Assembly: GCA_017435385.1 (NCBI GenBank)
Contig: JAFSFB010000001.1
Location: 124,001 to 188,000, forward strand
Direction: 5' to 3'
Length of the DNA stretch: 64,000 nucleotides
Source of the DNA: Clostridia bacterium
Lineage (GTDB): Bacteria; Bacillota; Clostridia; Oscillospirales; Acutalibacteraceae
A model generated the notes under the pieces. It was given only the letters and a program-made list of their open reading frames with translations. It made no database searches and was not told the origin of the DNA. Below, piece by piece: positions 18,236 to 27,482 of the stretch. Position 1 is the stretch's first letter, and the number at the start of each line of letters is the position of its first letter. A program made the translations under genes and the position numbers.

Positions 18236-19897
18236 TTGGATAACAAAAAACTTGCTCAGCTTTTGTTTCCTCATATCGATAAAACTCCCGATTACTATGA
18301 AGAGCTTTATCCCGACAGAGGTCTTGCAGAGGGCGCAAGGGTAACAAGATTCGCCCCCTCTCCCACGGGATATCTCCACATCGGCGGTCTCTTCGGTGCC
18401 CTCGTCGATGTTCTGACCGCTCAGTCAACGGGCGGCGTTGCTTACCTGAGAATCGAGGATACGGATAAAAAGCGTGAAATTGACGACGGCGTTTCGGCTA
18501 TCATCAACGGCTTTGACTATTTCGGCGTTGAGTTCAACGAGGGCGTCACGGGCTTCGGCACGGAAAAAGGTGCTTACGGTCCCTATACCCAGAGTCAGCG
18601 TGCCGAGATCTATCAGACGATTGCAAAGAGCCTTGTCGAAAAGGGTCTTGCATATCCCTGCTTCTGCACGGCAGATGAGATCTCGGAAATCCGTGAACAG
18701 CAGGAAAGCGGCGGAGCTCTTATCAGAGGATATTTCGGCAAATGGGCAAAGTGCCGTGAGCTGACAATTGAGGATATCGAAAAGAAACTTGCCGAGGGCA
18801 AGCCCTGGGTTCTGCGTCTTCGTTCCGAAGGCGACGAAGAGAAAAAGATTATTTTTGAAGATGTTATCAGAGGCAAGATCGAAATGCCTGCAAACATAAT
18901 CGATGAGGTTCTCCTCAAGTCCGACGGAATCCCGACCTACCATTTCGCCCACGCATGCGACGACCATTTCATGAGAACGACGCATGTCATCAGAGGCGAG
19001 GAGTGGATCTCCTCCGTTCCCAAGCATATCGAGCTTTTCAAGGCATGCGGATATAAGGTTCCAAAATACGCCCACACTCCTCAGGTCCTCAAGACCGACG
19101 AGGAAACGGGCGATAAGCGTAAGCTTTCAAAGAGAAAGGACCCCGAGGCAGCAGTCGGATATTTCGTTGAAGGCGGCTTCCCTAAGGAGAGCGTTCTCGA
19201 ATATCTGCTCACTCTCATCAACTCGAACTTTGAGGATTGGCGCAGAGCCAACCCGAAGGAGGATATTTCAAAGTTCCCCTTCAATCTCAAGAAGATGAGC
19301 TCGAGCGGCTGTCTGTTTGACCTCGTTAAGCTCAACGATGTCAGCAAGAATGTTATCTCCGTCATGAGCGCAAAAGAGGTTTATGACAATATCGCCGCAT
19401 GGGCAAAGGTATATGATTCCGAATTCTATAACATTTTCACCGCCGATGCAGACTTCTCAACCGCAGTCATGAACATCGACCGCGAAAACCCCAAGCCCCG
19501 CAAGGATATCGCAAAGTGGAGCGAGGTAAAGGACTATGTTTCATATTTCTTCAAGCCTCTCTATCAGCCCGATTATTCTCTGCCCGAAAACATTTCAAAA
19601 GCAGATGCGGCGGAAATTGCGGAAAAATATCTTTCCGAATTCAGTCTTGCCGATGACAAGGACCAATGGTTCGCAAGAATCAAGGATATGTGTGAGCCTC
19701 TCGGCTTCACTCCCAACGTCAAGGAATATAAGAAGAATCCCGAAGCATTCAAGGGGCACGTCGGCGACGTTTCAACGGTTATCAGAATTGCTCTGACATC
19801 CCGCAAGAACACCCCCGACCTTTATTCAATAATGCAGCTTCTCGGCGAGGATGAAATCAAAGCAAGACTCTCCGAAGCAATCGCAAGCTTCAGATAA
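18236..19897 (+). CDS. gltX: Glutamyl-tRNA synthetase
   Basis: 553 residues, start TTG. The class I HIGH signature is FAPSPTGYLHIGG (about 39-51) and the KMSKS loop reads KLSKR followed by KDPE. It is longer than typical bacterial GltX (about 480), with a C-terminal anticodon-binding region. It charges tRNA-Glu and sits directly before glnS, so both aminoacylations may be made from one transcript. No T-box leader is seen upstream. Confidence 0.94.
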   Translation: MDNKKLAQLLFPHIDKTPDYYEELYPDRGLAEGARVTRFAPSPTGYLHIGGLFGALVDVLTAQSTGGVAYLRIEDTDKKREIDDGVSAIINGFDYFGVEFNEGVTGFGTEKGAYGPYTQSQRAEIYQTIAKSLVEKGLAYPCFCTADEISEIREQQESGGALIRGYFGKWAKCRELTIEDIEKKLAEGKPWVLRLRSEGDEEKKIIFEDVIRGKIEMPANIIDEVLLKSDGIPTYHFAHACDDHFMRTTHVIRGEEWISSVPKHIELFKACGYKVPKYAHTPQVLKTDEETGDKRKLSKRKDPEAAVGYFVEGGFPKESVLEYLLTLINSNFEDWRRANPKEDISKFPFNLKKMSSSGCLFDLVKLNDVSKNVISVMSAKEVYDNIAAWAKVYDSEFYNIFTADADFSTAVMNIDRENPKPRKDIAKWSEVKDYVSYFFKPLYQPDYSLPENISKADAAEIAEKYLSEFSLADDKDQWFARIKDMCEPLGFTPNVKEYKKNPEAFKGHVGDVSTVIRIALTSRKNTPDLYSIMQLLGEDEIKARLSEAIASFR

Positions 19898-19921
19898 TCA
19901 CCTCAAGAAAGGAAAAAGACT

Positions 19922-21583
19922 ATGGACGAAATCATCACCTCTTCAAATTCCAACTTTATATATGACTTCATCGACGAAGATCTCGCAAACGGAGTGAACA
20001 CGAGAATTCAGACCCGTTTTCCTCCCGAACCCAACGGATATCTTCATATCGGTCATGCAAAGGCTATCTGCATCGACTTCAGCACCGCTGAGAAATACGG
20101 CGGCGAATGCAATCTCCGCCTTGACGACACCAACCCCTCAAAAGAGGATGTCGAATATGTTGAGGCTATCAAGGAAGATATCGAATGGCTCGGCTTCAAG
20201 TGGAACAAGGTTCTCTATGCTTCAAGCTATTTCGATTTCATCTATGAATGCGCCATCAAGCTCATCAAGAAGGGCAAGGCATATGTCTGCGACCTTTCAG
20301 CCGATGAGATAAGAGAATACAGAGGAACTCTCACCGAGCCCGGCAAGAACAGCCCCTACAGAGAGCGTTCCGTCGAAGAAAATCTCGAGCTCTTCGAGAG
20401 AATGACAAACGGCGAATTTGCCGACGGCGAAAGAACCCTCAGAGCAAAAATAGATATGGCTTCTCCCAACATCAACATGCGAGATCCCGTTATCTACAGA
20501 ATCGCCCATGTTTCCCATCATCAGACGGGCGACAAGTGGTGCGTTTATCCCATGTATGACTTTGCTCATCCTCTTTCGGACGCAAGAGAAGGCGTAACCT
20601 ATTCTCTCTGCTCCCTCGAGTTTGAAAATCACAGACCTCTTTATGACTGGTTCATCAAGGAGATAGGCTTTGAAGAACCCCCCAGACAGATCGAGTTCGC
20701 CCGCCTTAACCTCAACTACTGCGTAACAAGCAAGAGATACTGCCTTGAAATGGTGCAGAAGGGCATCGTTGACGGCTGGGATGACCCCAGAATGATTACT
20801 CTCTGCGGCATGAGAAGAAGAGGCTATCCTGCAGCGGCGATCCGTGAGTTCATCAACCGCATCGGCGTTTCAAAGGCAGACAGCGTTGTTGACTACGGTC
20901 TGATCGAAGCATGCGTCAGAGATGAGCTTAACGAAAATTCTCCCAGAGCGATGGCTGTTCTCCGCCCCCTGAAGGTTATCATCGACAACTATCCCGAGGG
21001 ACAGACCGAAGAAATTGAGGTTGAGATCAATCCCCTCAAGCCCGAACTCGGCACAAGAACGGTTCAGTTCTCAAGAGAGATCTTCGTTGAGAGAGATGAC
21101 TTCATGGCTGAGCCCGTCAAGAAATATTTCAGACTCTATCCCGGCAACGAGGTTCGTCTTAAAAGCGCATATTTCGTAACCTGCACAGGCTATGAAACCG
21201 ACGAAAACGGTGAGGTCACCTGCCTCCACTGCACCTACGACCCCGAAACAAAGGGCGGCAACGCTCCCGACGGCAGAAAGGTCAAGGGTACGATTCATTG
21301 GGTAAGCGCATCAGACTGCACTCCCTGCGAGATCCGTCTTTATGACCGTCTTTTCGCTGCGGAAAACCCCTTTGTTGACGGAAAAGAGAATTATCTTAAC
21401 CATCTTAACCCCAATTCCCTTGAAATACTTGAAAACTGTCTTGTCGAAGGCTCAATCGCAGATGCAAAATGCGGCGACACATTCCAGTTCCTGCGTCAGG
21501 GTTATTTCTGCGTTGACAAGACCTCGGCCGACGGTAAGCCCGTCTTCAACCGTACGGTAGCTCTCAACACTTCATGGAAATAA
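19922..21583 (+). CDS. glnS: Glutaminyl-tRNA synthetase
   Basis: 553 residues, with AAGAAAGGA before the ATG. HIGH motif [11 protein letters not shown] (about 38-48), KMSKS-equivalent VTSKRY (about 272). The C-terminal part contains the two GlnRS beta-barrel regions ([21 protein letters not shown]). It charges tRNA-Gln directly. Most Firmicutes lack this enzyme and use GatCAB transamidation, so its presence, 24 bp behind gltX, is a lineage marker and probably an ancient acquisition. Confidence 0.95.
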   Translation: MDEIITSSNSNFIYDFIDEDLANGVNTRIQTRFPPEPNGYLHIGHAKAICIDFSTAEKYGGECNLRLDDTNPSKEDVEYVEAIKEDIEWLGFKWNKVLYASSYFDFIYECAIKLIKKGKAYVCDLSADEIREYRGTLTEPGKNSPYRERSVEENLELFERMTNGEFADGERTLRAKIDMASPNINMRDPVIYRIAHVSHHQTGDKWCVYPMYDFAHPLSDAREGVTYSLCSLEFENHRPLYDWFIKEIGFEEPPRQIEFARLNLNYCVTSKRYCLEMVQKGIVDGWDDPRMITLCGMRRRGYPAAAIREFINRIGVSKADSVVDYGLIEACVRDELNENSPRAMAVLRPLKVIIDNYPEGQTEEIEVEINPLKPELGTRTVQFSREIFVERDDFMAEPVKKYFRLYPGNEVRLKSAYFVTCTGYETDENGEVTCLHCTYDPETKGGNAPDGRKVKGTIHWVSASDCTPCEIRLYDRLFAAENPFVDGKENYLNHLNPNSLEILENCLVEGSIADAKCGDTFQFLRQGYFCVDKTSADGKPVFNRTVALNTSWK

Positions 21584-21605
21584 TCGCAGAGAAAGGATTT
21601 TTTCA

Positions 21606-22271
21606 ATGAAATACTTAATGAAAACAGTCAATGCCGTTATTGCGGCAGCCATATTCCCCGTTATTCTTTTCCTTGACTTTATCTTTATCCAGCTCGGAAC
21701 GAATGAGAATGCGCAGCCCCTTTTCGAGCAGATCAGTCCCGGAACTCCCGGAGTCGGTATCGAAGAATCTCTTTCGATCTTCGACATGATTCAGATTGCA
21801 AGAGGCGAGCATATATATTCCGGTCTGTTTGACAGCATGGGCGCAAAGGGTCCCTTCGAGTGGCCTGAAGCTTTTGCTCCCATCAACGGAAGACTCATCG
21901 CTTTTGCGGTTTTCCTCGTGCTCTGCGTCGCAATTGCAATTTTCATCATCGTCTGGTCGATCTGCAGCAGCAAAAAGCTTCCCGTTGTCATTGCGGCAGT
22001 CGGCGGCATTATTTCGGCAATTATCATGATAAGCTGCTTCAACTCTGCGGCAAGCGTTCTCGTCAGCGGCGAAATCAGCATAAGCTCTCTCTTTGATACC
22101 GGTTGGCTTTCGAGTCTGCTTCTCGGCTTCGTCGGAATTGACACTCTCATGCTCGGCGGATTCCATTCCGGAATAATCATCGTCTTCGTATGCATTCTCG
22201 TCTGGACGGGAGCATTCGCCCTCATCGAAATCGGTGACAAGGAAGAAGAGGCAAAAACAAAAAAGAAATAA
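21606..22271 (+). CDS. Multi-pass membrane protein of unknown function
   Basis: 221 residues. Four or more hydrophobic segments (about 8-30, 98-120, 128-155, 170-210) and a lysine-rich cytoplasmic tail (EEEAKTKKK). A loop of about 60 residues follows the first segment. I do not recognise a family. It starts 22 bp after glnS, with AAAGGA before the ATG, so it may be co-transcribed. Confidence 0.7.
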   Translation: MKYLMKTVNAVIAAAIFPVILFLDFIFIQLGTNENAQPLFEQISPGTPGVGIEESLSIFDMIQIARGEHIYSGLFDSMGAKGPFEWPEAFAPINGRLIAFAVFLVLCVAIAIFIIVWSICSSKKLPVVIAAVGGIISAIIMISCFNSAASVLVSGEISISSLFDTGWLSSLLLGFVGIDTLMLGGFHSGIIIVFVCILVWTGAFALIEIGDKEEEAKTKKK

Positions 22272-22278
22272 AAAATCA

Positions 22279-22311
22279 ATCCCAAGAGATTTCGTTCTCT
22301 TGGGATTTTCC
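22279..22311. terminator. Bidirectional terminator
   Basis: Perfect 11-bp stem ATCCCAAGAGA / TCTCTTGGGAT. It is followed by TTTTCCTTTT on the plus strand and by a T-rich run on the minus strand, and serves the membrane protein and the opposing LCP gene. Confidence 0.88.
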
Positions 22312-22313
22312 TT

Positions 22314-23408
22314 TTAGTATTTTCCGTTTTTTGCAAGGTCGATTGCGGATATTCTTCCGTCATCAAGAATAATGTTCGTTTCGCCGTAAACCGAAAGCTG
22401 AACCTCTCTTGCCGCCGCAATATAGTCAACTATCCAGACATCGAGGTTGCCCGTATGCGTTTTATATCCGCTGAAGCCTCTGCGGTATTCGTCGGCAGGT
22501 GCGACCTGACTGACAATATCAAAGCCGAGCCATTCGCCCGACATCGCTTCGCCTGCAAGAGAAAGAAGCTCGAGCTCGGTATAGTTCGTTGTGATATAGG
22601 GCAGGAGAGTTCCGAGAGCGTTCTGAATCTCTTCCTGCGAGGAGCTTCTGAGCTTTGTCATATAAGCCTTGATGATTCTTCTCTGACGCTCCGTTCTTTC
22701 GGCTTCGCCGTCAAGCTTTCTGATCCTTGCGAAATACAGAGCCTGCTCTCCGTCGAGAAGAACGCTCTGTCCGCTTCTGTAGGAATTTCCGCCGCTCGTG
22801 CGGTTCATATAGTCCGCCTCTGCTTCGGTAACCTCAACTCTGATTCCGCCGATAACATCAACCGCCTTGATGAAGGCTTCATAGTCGACGGTAACATAGC
22901 GGTCAATTCTTATTTTATAATTGTCAGACAAAACCTCGGCGAGCTTTTCGGGACCGCTCCATGAATAGGTATGGTTCGTTTTGTCATATCTGTCCTGACC
23001 TTTTATGTTCATATATGTATATGAATCTCTGAGGAATGAGGTCAGGGTTATTTTTTTCGCTTTTCTGTCGATGCTCATGAGAATTGCGGCATCCGAACGG
23101 CTCGAGCCGTCAACATCGTCTTCTCCGACAAGAAGAATGTTCGTGATATCCGGACTGCTGAGCTTGTCGCCGCCGTTGGTTGCCCACTCTTTAATAAGCT
23201 CCTTGACGGACTCCGCTTGGGCAATATCGTAAATCGGTTCAAATCGCTGAGCAATTTTATCCGTCGGCTCCGTTTCCTGAATTGCCTGCGTAATCTCCTG
23301 AGCCGATGTCGGTTCGGTCGTTGTTTCGTCTGTATCAACGGGTTTTGAGCATGCCCCGACGGAAAGCATCATCACCGCCGCAAGCATGATTGAAACTATT
23401 CTTTTCAA
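22314..23408 (-). CDS. LytR-CpsA-Psr (LCP) family lipoprotein
   Basis: 364 residues, start TTG behind AAAGGAGAG. Signal peptide with lipobox LSVGAC (Cys20), then a Thr/Glu-rich linker. The LCP domain covers about 80-300 with the family motifs SRSDAAILMSID, LRDSY and RTERQRRII. LCP proteins transfer undecaprenyl-linked polymers such as teichoic acids or capsule to peptidoglycan on the outer face of the membrane. Being a lipoprotein rather than a type II membrane protein is less usual. Monocistronic. Confidence 0.9.
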   Translation of the reverse strand: MKRIVSIMLAAVMMLSVGACSKPVDTDETTTEPTSAQEITQAIQETEPTDKIAQRFEPIYDIAQAESVKELIKEWATNGGDKLSSPDITNILLVGEDDVDGSSRSDAAILMSIDRKAKKITLTSFLRDSYTYMNIKGQDRYDKTNHTYSWSGPEKLAEVLSDNYKIRIDRYVTVDYEAFIKAVDVIGGIRVEVTEAEADYMNRTSGGNSYRSGQSVLLDGEQALYFARIRKLDGEAERTERQRRIIKAYMTKLRSSSQEEIQNALGTLLPYITTNYTELELLSLAGEAMSGEWLGFDIVSQVAPADEYRRGFSGYKTHTGNLDVWIVDYIAAAREVQLSVYGETNIILDDGRISAIDLAKNGKY

Positions 23409-23455
23409 AGCAGAACTCTCCTTTTCTTCAGATATTATAAATTAAAGTTTATATT

Positions 23456-23513
23456 GTAGGTCGGCTTGCCTGCAAGCCGCCGCAAGGCGGGATGAGGGCA
23501 TCCCGCCCTACCC
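23456..23513. repeat. Intergenic palindromic repeat (copy B)
   Basis: Two hairpins in a row: GGCTTGC/GCAAGCC (about 23463-23478), then GGCGGGATG / CATCCCGCC (about 23486-23507), closed by GTAGG...CCTAC ends. Part of it (GGCGGGATGAGGG) recurs in opposite orientation at about 37810-37832. Confidence 0.75.
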
Positions 23514-23565
23514 GAAAACTCTTTGGTGACCATTTAAGTATACAATACCTGAAAGAAAAATACAA

Positions 23566-23597
23566 GAAAAAACGGGTGATGAAAAACACCACCCGTT
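23566..23597 (-). terminator. Terminator of the secreted-protein gene
   Basis: Stem AACGGGTG / CACCCGTT, with a run of T on the minus strand immediately after it. Confidence 0.85.
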
Positions 23598-23611
23598 AAT
23601 CCCGTCTTATC

Positions 23612-24262
23612 TTAACCTATCCAGCCAAAAAGAAAATCGAAAATGCTTCTGAAGAAATTGGCTATTTTCTGCCATAAGGTAAGCTTCTGAGCAGGCTCAT
23701 CCGAACCGTCGTCGTTGCCCTGAATGCAAACCCATTTATATTCCGTTACTTTGTCGGAATCGAATTCTTCTGCGCCGCTTCCGTCTGCATTGACGCTCGC
23801 CGTAACCGTAACATCTCTTCCGAACCTCGTCTGAACCCTGCTGTTTATCGCAAAGTATGTGTCGCAGATAAGAGTCAGACTTCCGCTTCCCGAGAATTTC
23901 TGATTGACATCGCTCTGGAGAGCAGGTGCCTGAGTGCAATTGATGATGCTCTCCCCGAGAAGAACGATATCTGCACTGCCGAGAATACGCAGCGGCATGA
24001 TAAGCTCGGCATCCCTGAGAGTGAGGACTTCGGTCGTCGGATCATAATGGATGTTCCAGTCGTTTTCAGTTGCAGGCTGAGCCATACCGCCGACAGTTTT
24101 GAAATATCCGCCGTAGATATCCTCATAGGGGTTATAGATGCTGTTTACGCCTGCATTGACATAGATGACGCCCGCCGCAAATGCAGGCATGCATGCCGAC
24201 GAAACCATCAGCATTGCAAAAATTACGGCAAGGATCTTTCTGAGTGTTTTTCTGTTTTTCAT
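23612..24262 (-). CDS. Secreted protein with hydrophobic C-terminus, unknown function
   Basis: 216 residues from the ATG at 24262, chosen because AAGGGAGATC precedes it and it directly opens a signal peptide (KNRKTLRK then a hydrophobic core, probable cut at AFAAG near residue 30). The mature part looks beta-rich (LTLRDAELIMPLRI, SGSGSLTLICD), as in short right-handed beta-helix or carbohydrate-binding-like proteins. The last 25 residues (FFRSIFDFLFGWIG) are hydrophobic, perhaps a membrane or wall anchor; no LPxTG is present. No family recognised. Confidence 0.7.
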   Translation of the reverse strand: MKNRKTLRKILAVIFAMLMVSSACMPAFAAGVIYVNAGVNSIYNPYEDIYGGYFKTVGGMAQPATENDWNIHYDPTTEVLTLRDAELIMPLRILGSADIVLLGESIINCTQAPALQSDVNQKFSGSGSLTLICDTYFAINSRVQTRFGRDVTVTASVNADGSGAEEFDSDKVTEYKWVCIQGNDDGSDEPAQKLTLWQKIANFFRSIFDFLFGWIG

Positions 24263-24361
24263 ATTGATCTCCCTTCGTTTTATACCTCTCTTGCGAGGGT
24301 GAATATATTCTATCATTTTGGGAGATATTTTTCTATCAACTTATGTTTACATTATAAGAAA

Positions 24362-24395
24362 AAACAAAAAAAGAGTGCAACCGCTGATTGCACTC
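24362..24395 (-). terminator. Terminator of the TVP38-family gene
   Basis: Stem GAGTGCAA / TTGCACTC, followed on the minus strand by TTTTTTTG. The 24263-24361 stretch upstream of the secreted-protein gene shows no other element. Confidence 0.85.
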
Positions 24396-24401
24396 TGAAT
24401 A

Positions 24402-25094
24402 TCATTCCTCTTCTTTTTTGCTTTTCACGGTTTTGACAACATACCTTATAACCCATACCGCAAGCGCAACGGGCACAAGAATAACGGCAAAAATAACAAG
24501 CTTCTGCATCGGGATATATTTATACAGTCCGTCGCCGAGGATAGTAAAAAGAAAAACTCTCGGCAGGATTCCGATAAGCGAAACCGCCATATACTGACCG
24601 AAGCCCGTTCTCATCGCACCGAGAAGAAGGCTGACTATATCAATCGGGAAAACGGGCAGAAAACGGATCGCAAGCAGGGCAGAAACCTTATTCTTGCTCT
24701 GCATTTTCAGAAGCTTTTCGCCGTATTTGGTTTTTTCCACTTTTTCCACAACTTTTTTGCCGCCCATGATCCTGCCAAAGAAATAGGTTGCGATAACCTC
24801 GAGAGCGATTCCGACCGTGTTGATCATCAGAGCAACCCACCAGTCAAACGCCATGCCGACGGCAATATAAACGATCGATGCGGGAACGACAAAGGTCACG
24901 GATTTCAGAAGATAGACTCCGAGAATGCTTATAACCGCAACGGCAAAGCTCTCCGAAGCATCGACCAACGCTCTGACATCAATATTTTTCAGCTCATCAT
25001 ATTTCCAGAAAATAACGGCAATAATAACAAACGAAACCGCAATTCTGGCAGCCAGACCGAGTATATTTTTAATTCTGAGTTTTTTTTCTTCCAT
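24402..25094 (-). CDS. TVP38/TMEM64 (DedA-like) membrane protein
   Basis: 230 residues from the ATG at 25094 behind CGGAGGAATC. About five or six membrane segments. The region GKKVVEKVEKTKYGEKLLKMQSK followed by RFLPVFPIDIVSLLLGAMR matches the conserved SNARE-associated/VTT domain (R-x-x-P-x-x-P). VTT proteins are linked to lipid flipping and membrane homeostasis. Monocistronic. Confidence 0.88.
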   Translation of the reverse strand: MEEKKLRIKNILGLAARIAVSFVIIAVIFWKYDELKNIDVRALVDASESFAVAVISILGVYLLKSVTFVVPASIVYIAVGMAFDWWVALMINTVGIALEVIATYFFGRIMGGKKVVEKVEKTKYGEKLLKMQSKNKVSALLAIRFLPVFPIDIVSLLLGAMRTGFGQYMAVSLIGILPRVFLFTILGDGLYKYIPMQKLVIFAVILVPVALAVWVIRYVVKTVKSKKEEE

Positions 25095-25195
25095 TTGATT
25101 CCTCCGCAGTTGATTCACCCGTTTATCATAACCCATATTATAGAATTAAGCAAGAAAAATAATACAATAAAATAAAATAATTAACAATTTTTTTA

Positions 25196-25224
25196 TAGAC
25201 ACAAATCATTTCGTGTGATATACT
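25196..25224 (+). promoter_or_regulatory. Promoter of the radical SAM gene
   Basis: TAGACA 25196-25201, 17-bp spacer, TATACT 25219-25224 with an extended TG. It lies 38 bp before the ATG. Confidence 0.6.
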
Positions 25225-25261
25225 GATTTAGTATGTACGATAAATAAAGGAGGGATTGATA

Positions 25262-26698
25262 ATGATGACTGCTAAAGAAAAGCTCCAGCGAGCCTCTGCT
25301 TCCGTAGCCTTCGACGGCATTTATAAATATGTCAAAAAGAATCCTGCAGAAAATCTTATAAAGCTCATCAATCTTTCCGAAAAGCTTATGGGCGGAGCAT
25401 TCCCCGCCAAGAATTTTGAAGCTTTCCGCAACGCCGTTCAGGATGAAAACAATGTCTGGAACCGTTTTGCAATGAGCATTATCAACGACATCGATCAGGA
25501 TGTTCTCAAAAAAATGCTTCTTGCTCTCGGTCTCGGCGCAGGCGTCAACGGAACAAAGGCTGTGCGTGAAAACAGAGAAAAATATAAGTGTAACGTTCCT
25601 TTTATCCTTCTCTTTGACCCCACAAGCGCATGCAACCTTCACTGCAAGGGCTGCTGGTCGGCGGAATACGGTCACAAATCCAATCTTTCTCTCGATGAAA
25701 TGAGAAGCATTGTCAGTCAGGGAACCGAGCTCGGAACTCATCTTTATATGCTCACGGGCGGCGAGCCCCTCATCCGCAAGGACGATGTTCTGACTCTCTG
25801 CCGTGAAAATCCCGACTGTGCATTTCTTGCCTATACAAACGCAACCCTCATTGATCAGAAATTTTGCGACGATATGAAGGAAGTCGGAAACCTTTCTCTT
25901 GCTCTGAGCATCGAAGGCAACGAAGCAAGCAACGATTTCAGAAGAGGCGACGGCTCATATTCAAAAACAATTGCCGCCATGGACCTTCTGAAAGAAAACG
26001 GTCTTTTCTTCGGCATTTCTATCTGCTATACAAGCAAGAATGTTCCTTCTGTCACGAGTGACGAATTCATGGATCTCATGGTTGAAAAGGGAGCAAAATA
26101 CGCTCTGTACTTTGCATATATGCCTGTCGGTCACGATGCCGTTCCCGAGCTGATTCCTCAGCCTGACGACAGAGTTCATATGTATAAATGGCTCCGTCAG
26201 GTCCGTAACAGCAAAACGGGCAAGCCCATCTTTGTTATGGATTTTCAGAACGATGCCGAATATGTCGGCGGATGCATCGCAGGCGGCAGAAACTATTTCC
26301 ACATCAACTCCGAAGGAGATATGGAGCCCTGCGTTTTCATTCATTATTCCGACTCAAATATCAAAACTCATACTCTGCTGGAAGCGCTCAAAAGACCCCT
26401 TTTTCAGGCTTATTACCGCAACCAGCCCTTTAACGATAACCACCTCAGACCTTGTCCGATGCTTGAAAATCCCGACTGTCTGCGGAAGATAATTTCCGAA
26501 ACGGGTGCAGAATCGACCGATCTCATCGCTCCCGAAAGCGCAGAAACTCTCTGCTCGAGATGCGATAAGTTCGCCGCCGCATGGAAGCCCGTTGCAGAGG
26601 AGCTCTGGAATTCAACAAAGCATCCGAACCCCAAGACGCAGTTTTACCGTGATACTCCCGAGGGTAAGGCTGAGCTTGAAAATAATAACAATAACTGA
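25262..26698 (+). CDS. Radical SAM protein with C-terminal cysteine cluster
   Basis: 478 residues from ATG 25262 behind AAGGAGGG. The radical SAM cluster motif C-x3-C-x2-C reads CNLHCKGC (around residue 127), and TGGEPLIR is the SAM-binding GGE motif. The C-terminal third has cysteines in SPASM-like spacing (EPCVFIHY, RPCPMLENPDCLR, CSRCDKF), so an auxiliary Fe-S cluster is likely. The first 110 residues are helical and unassigned. Substrate unknown. No peptide precursor gene is seen nearby. The gene ends only a few bases before a TPP riboswitch that controls thiT. Confidence 0.88.
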   Translation: MMTAKEKLQRASASVAFDGIYKYVKKNPAENLIKLINLSEKLMGGAFPAKNFEAFRNAVQDENNVWNRFAMSIINDIDQDVLKKMLLALGLGAGVNGTKAVRENREKYKCNVPFILLFDPTSACNLHCKGCWSAEYGHKSNLSLDEMRSIVSQGTELGTHLYMLTGGEPLIRKDDVLTLCRENPDCAFLAYTNATLIDQKFCDDMKEVGNLSLALSIEGNEASNDFRRGDGSYSKTIAAMDLLKENGLFFGISICYTSKNVPSVTSDEFMDLMVEKGAKYALYFAYMPVGHDAVPELIPQPDDRVHMYKWLRQVRNSKTGKPIFVMDFQNDAEYVGGCIAGGRNYFHINSEGDMEPCVFIHYSDSNIKTHTLLEALKRPLFQAYYRNQPFNDNHLRPCPMLENPDCLRKIISETGAESTDLIAPESAETLCSRCDKFAAAWKPVAEELWNSTKHPNPKTQFYRDTPEGKAELENNNNN

Positions 26699-26702
26699 AA
26701 TT

Positions 26703-26783
26703 AGTTCAGGGGTGCTGACTGAAAAGTCGGCTGAGATCATACCCTCAGACCTGATCCCGATAATGCGGGCGTAGGAAAAAGCA
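26703..26783 (+). promoter_or_regulatory. TPP (thiamine pyrophosphate) riboswitch
   Basis: The conserved core is easy to read: AGGGGTGCT, CTGAGAT, ACCCTCAGACCTGATC, GATAATGC and GCGTAGGAA in order. It binds TPP and, with the terminator at 26798, shuts off thiT when thiamine is plentiful. Confidence 0.96.
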
Positions 26784-26797
26784 TAATTGCAGTTTTT

Positions 26798-26831
26798 ACG
26801 CTCAACGTTCATTCGTTGGGCGTTTTTGTTT
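26798..26831 (+). terminator. Expression-platform terminator of the TPP riboswitch
   Basis: Perfect 10-bp stem ACGCTCAACG / CGTTGGGCGT followed by TTTTGTTTG, 15 bp past the aptamer and before the thiT ribosome site. Transcriptional attenuation is therefore the likely mode. Confidence 0.9.
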
Positions 26832-26860
26832 GTCACACAGCGAGAAAGGAAGAATATCTG

Positions 26861-27436
26861 ATGTCAACCGGATTTAAAAAAACACAGAGTGTTGCAGAAA
26901 GCGCCGTCATGATAGCTCTTTCAATTGCCCTCTTTGCGGTTTCCGACGCAATTCCGTGGCCTTTTCTTTACGGCGGCGGCTTCTCTCTTTTCGGTCAGGT
27001 GCCGATAATCATCGTTTCCTACCGTCACGGCATCAGAAACGGTCTTGCGGCTTCAACCGCTCTCGCTCTTTTTGAAATGCTCATGGGCTTCAAGAATTTC
27101 AGCTATGTAAACGGAATTGCCGCCTGGCTTATCGTCGCTTTTGCAGATTATCTGATTGCATTCGGCTGTCTGGGACTCGGCGGAATGTTCAAGGGCAAAT
27201 TCAAAAATCAGACCGCAGAGCTTGTAACGGGCGGAATCGTTGTCTGTTTCATCAGATTTCTTTGTCATTTCATAAGCGGAGTTACAATCTGGGCAGGCTA
27301 TACACCCGAAAACATGCTTGTCAGCGTTTATTCTCTTGTTTATAACGGCTCATACATGCTGATTGAAACGATAATAACCGTCATCGGACTCACCGCAGTC
27401 AGCGCAGTATTCAATTTTACAAAGAAGAACATTTAA
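26861..27436 (+). CDS. thiT: Thiamine ECF transporter S component ThiT
   Basis: 191 residues starting at the ATG with GAAAGGAAG upstream. Six hydrophobic segments and the ThiT-type regions IPWPFLYGGG, RHGIRNGLAAS, CHFISGVTIW and YNGSYMLIE. It is the thiamine-binding membrane subunit that works with a shared energy-coupling module (EcfA/A'/T), not encoded here. The TPP riboswitch and terminator directly upstream confirm the assignment. Confidence 0.95.
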   Translation: MSTGFKKTQSVAESAVMIALSIALFAVSDAIPWPFLYGGGFSLFGQVPIIIVSYRHGIRNGLAASTALALFEMLMGFKNFSYVNGIAAWLIVAFADYLIAFGCLGLGGMFKGKFKNQTAELVTGGIVVCFIRFLCHFISGVTIWAGYTPENMLVSVYSLVYNGSYMLIETIITVIGLTAVSAVFNFTKKNI

Positions 27437-27445
27437 TAAAATTTC

Positions 27446-27476
27446 ACCCGTGTGACAAAATCACACGGGTTTTTTC
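27446..27476 (+). terminator. Terminator after thiT
   Basis: Perfect stem ACCCGTGTGA / TCACACGGGT followed by TTTTTT. Confidence 0.92.
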
Positions 27477-27482
27477 CTGCAG

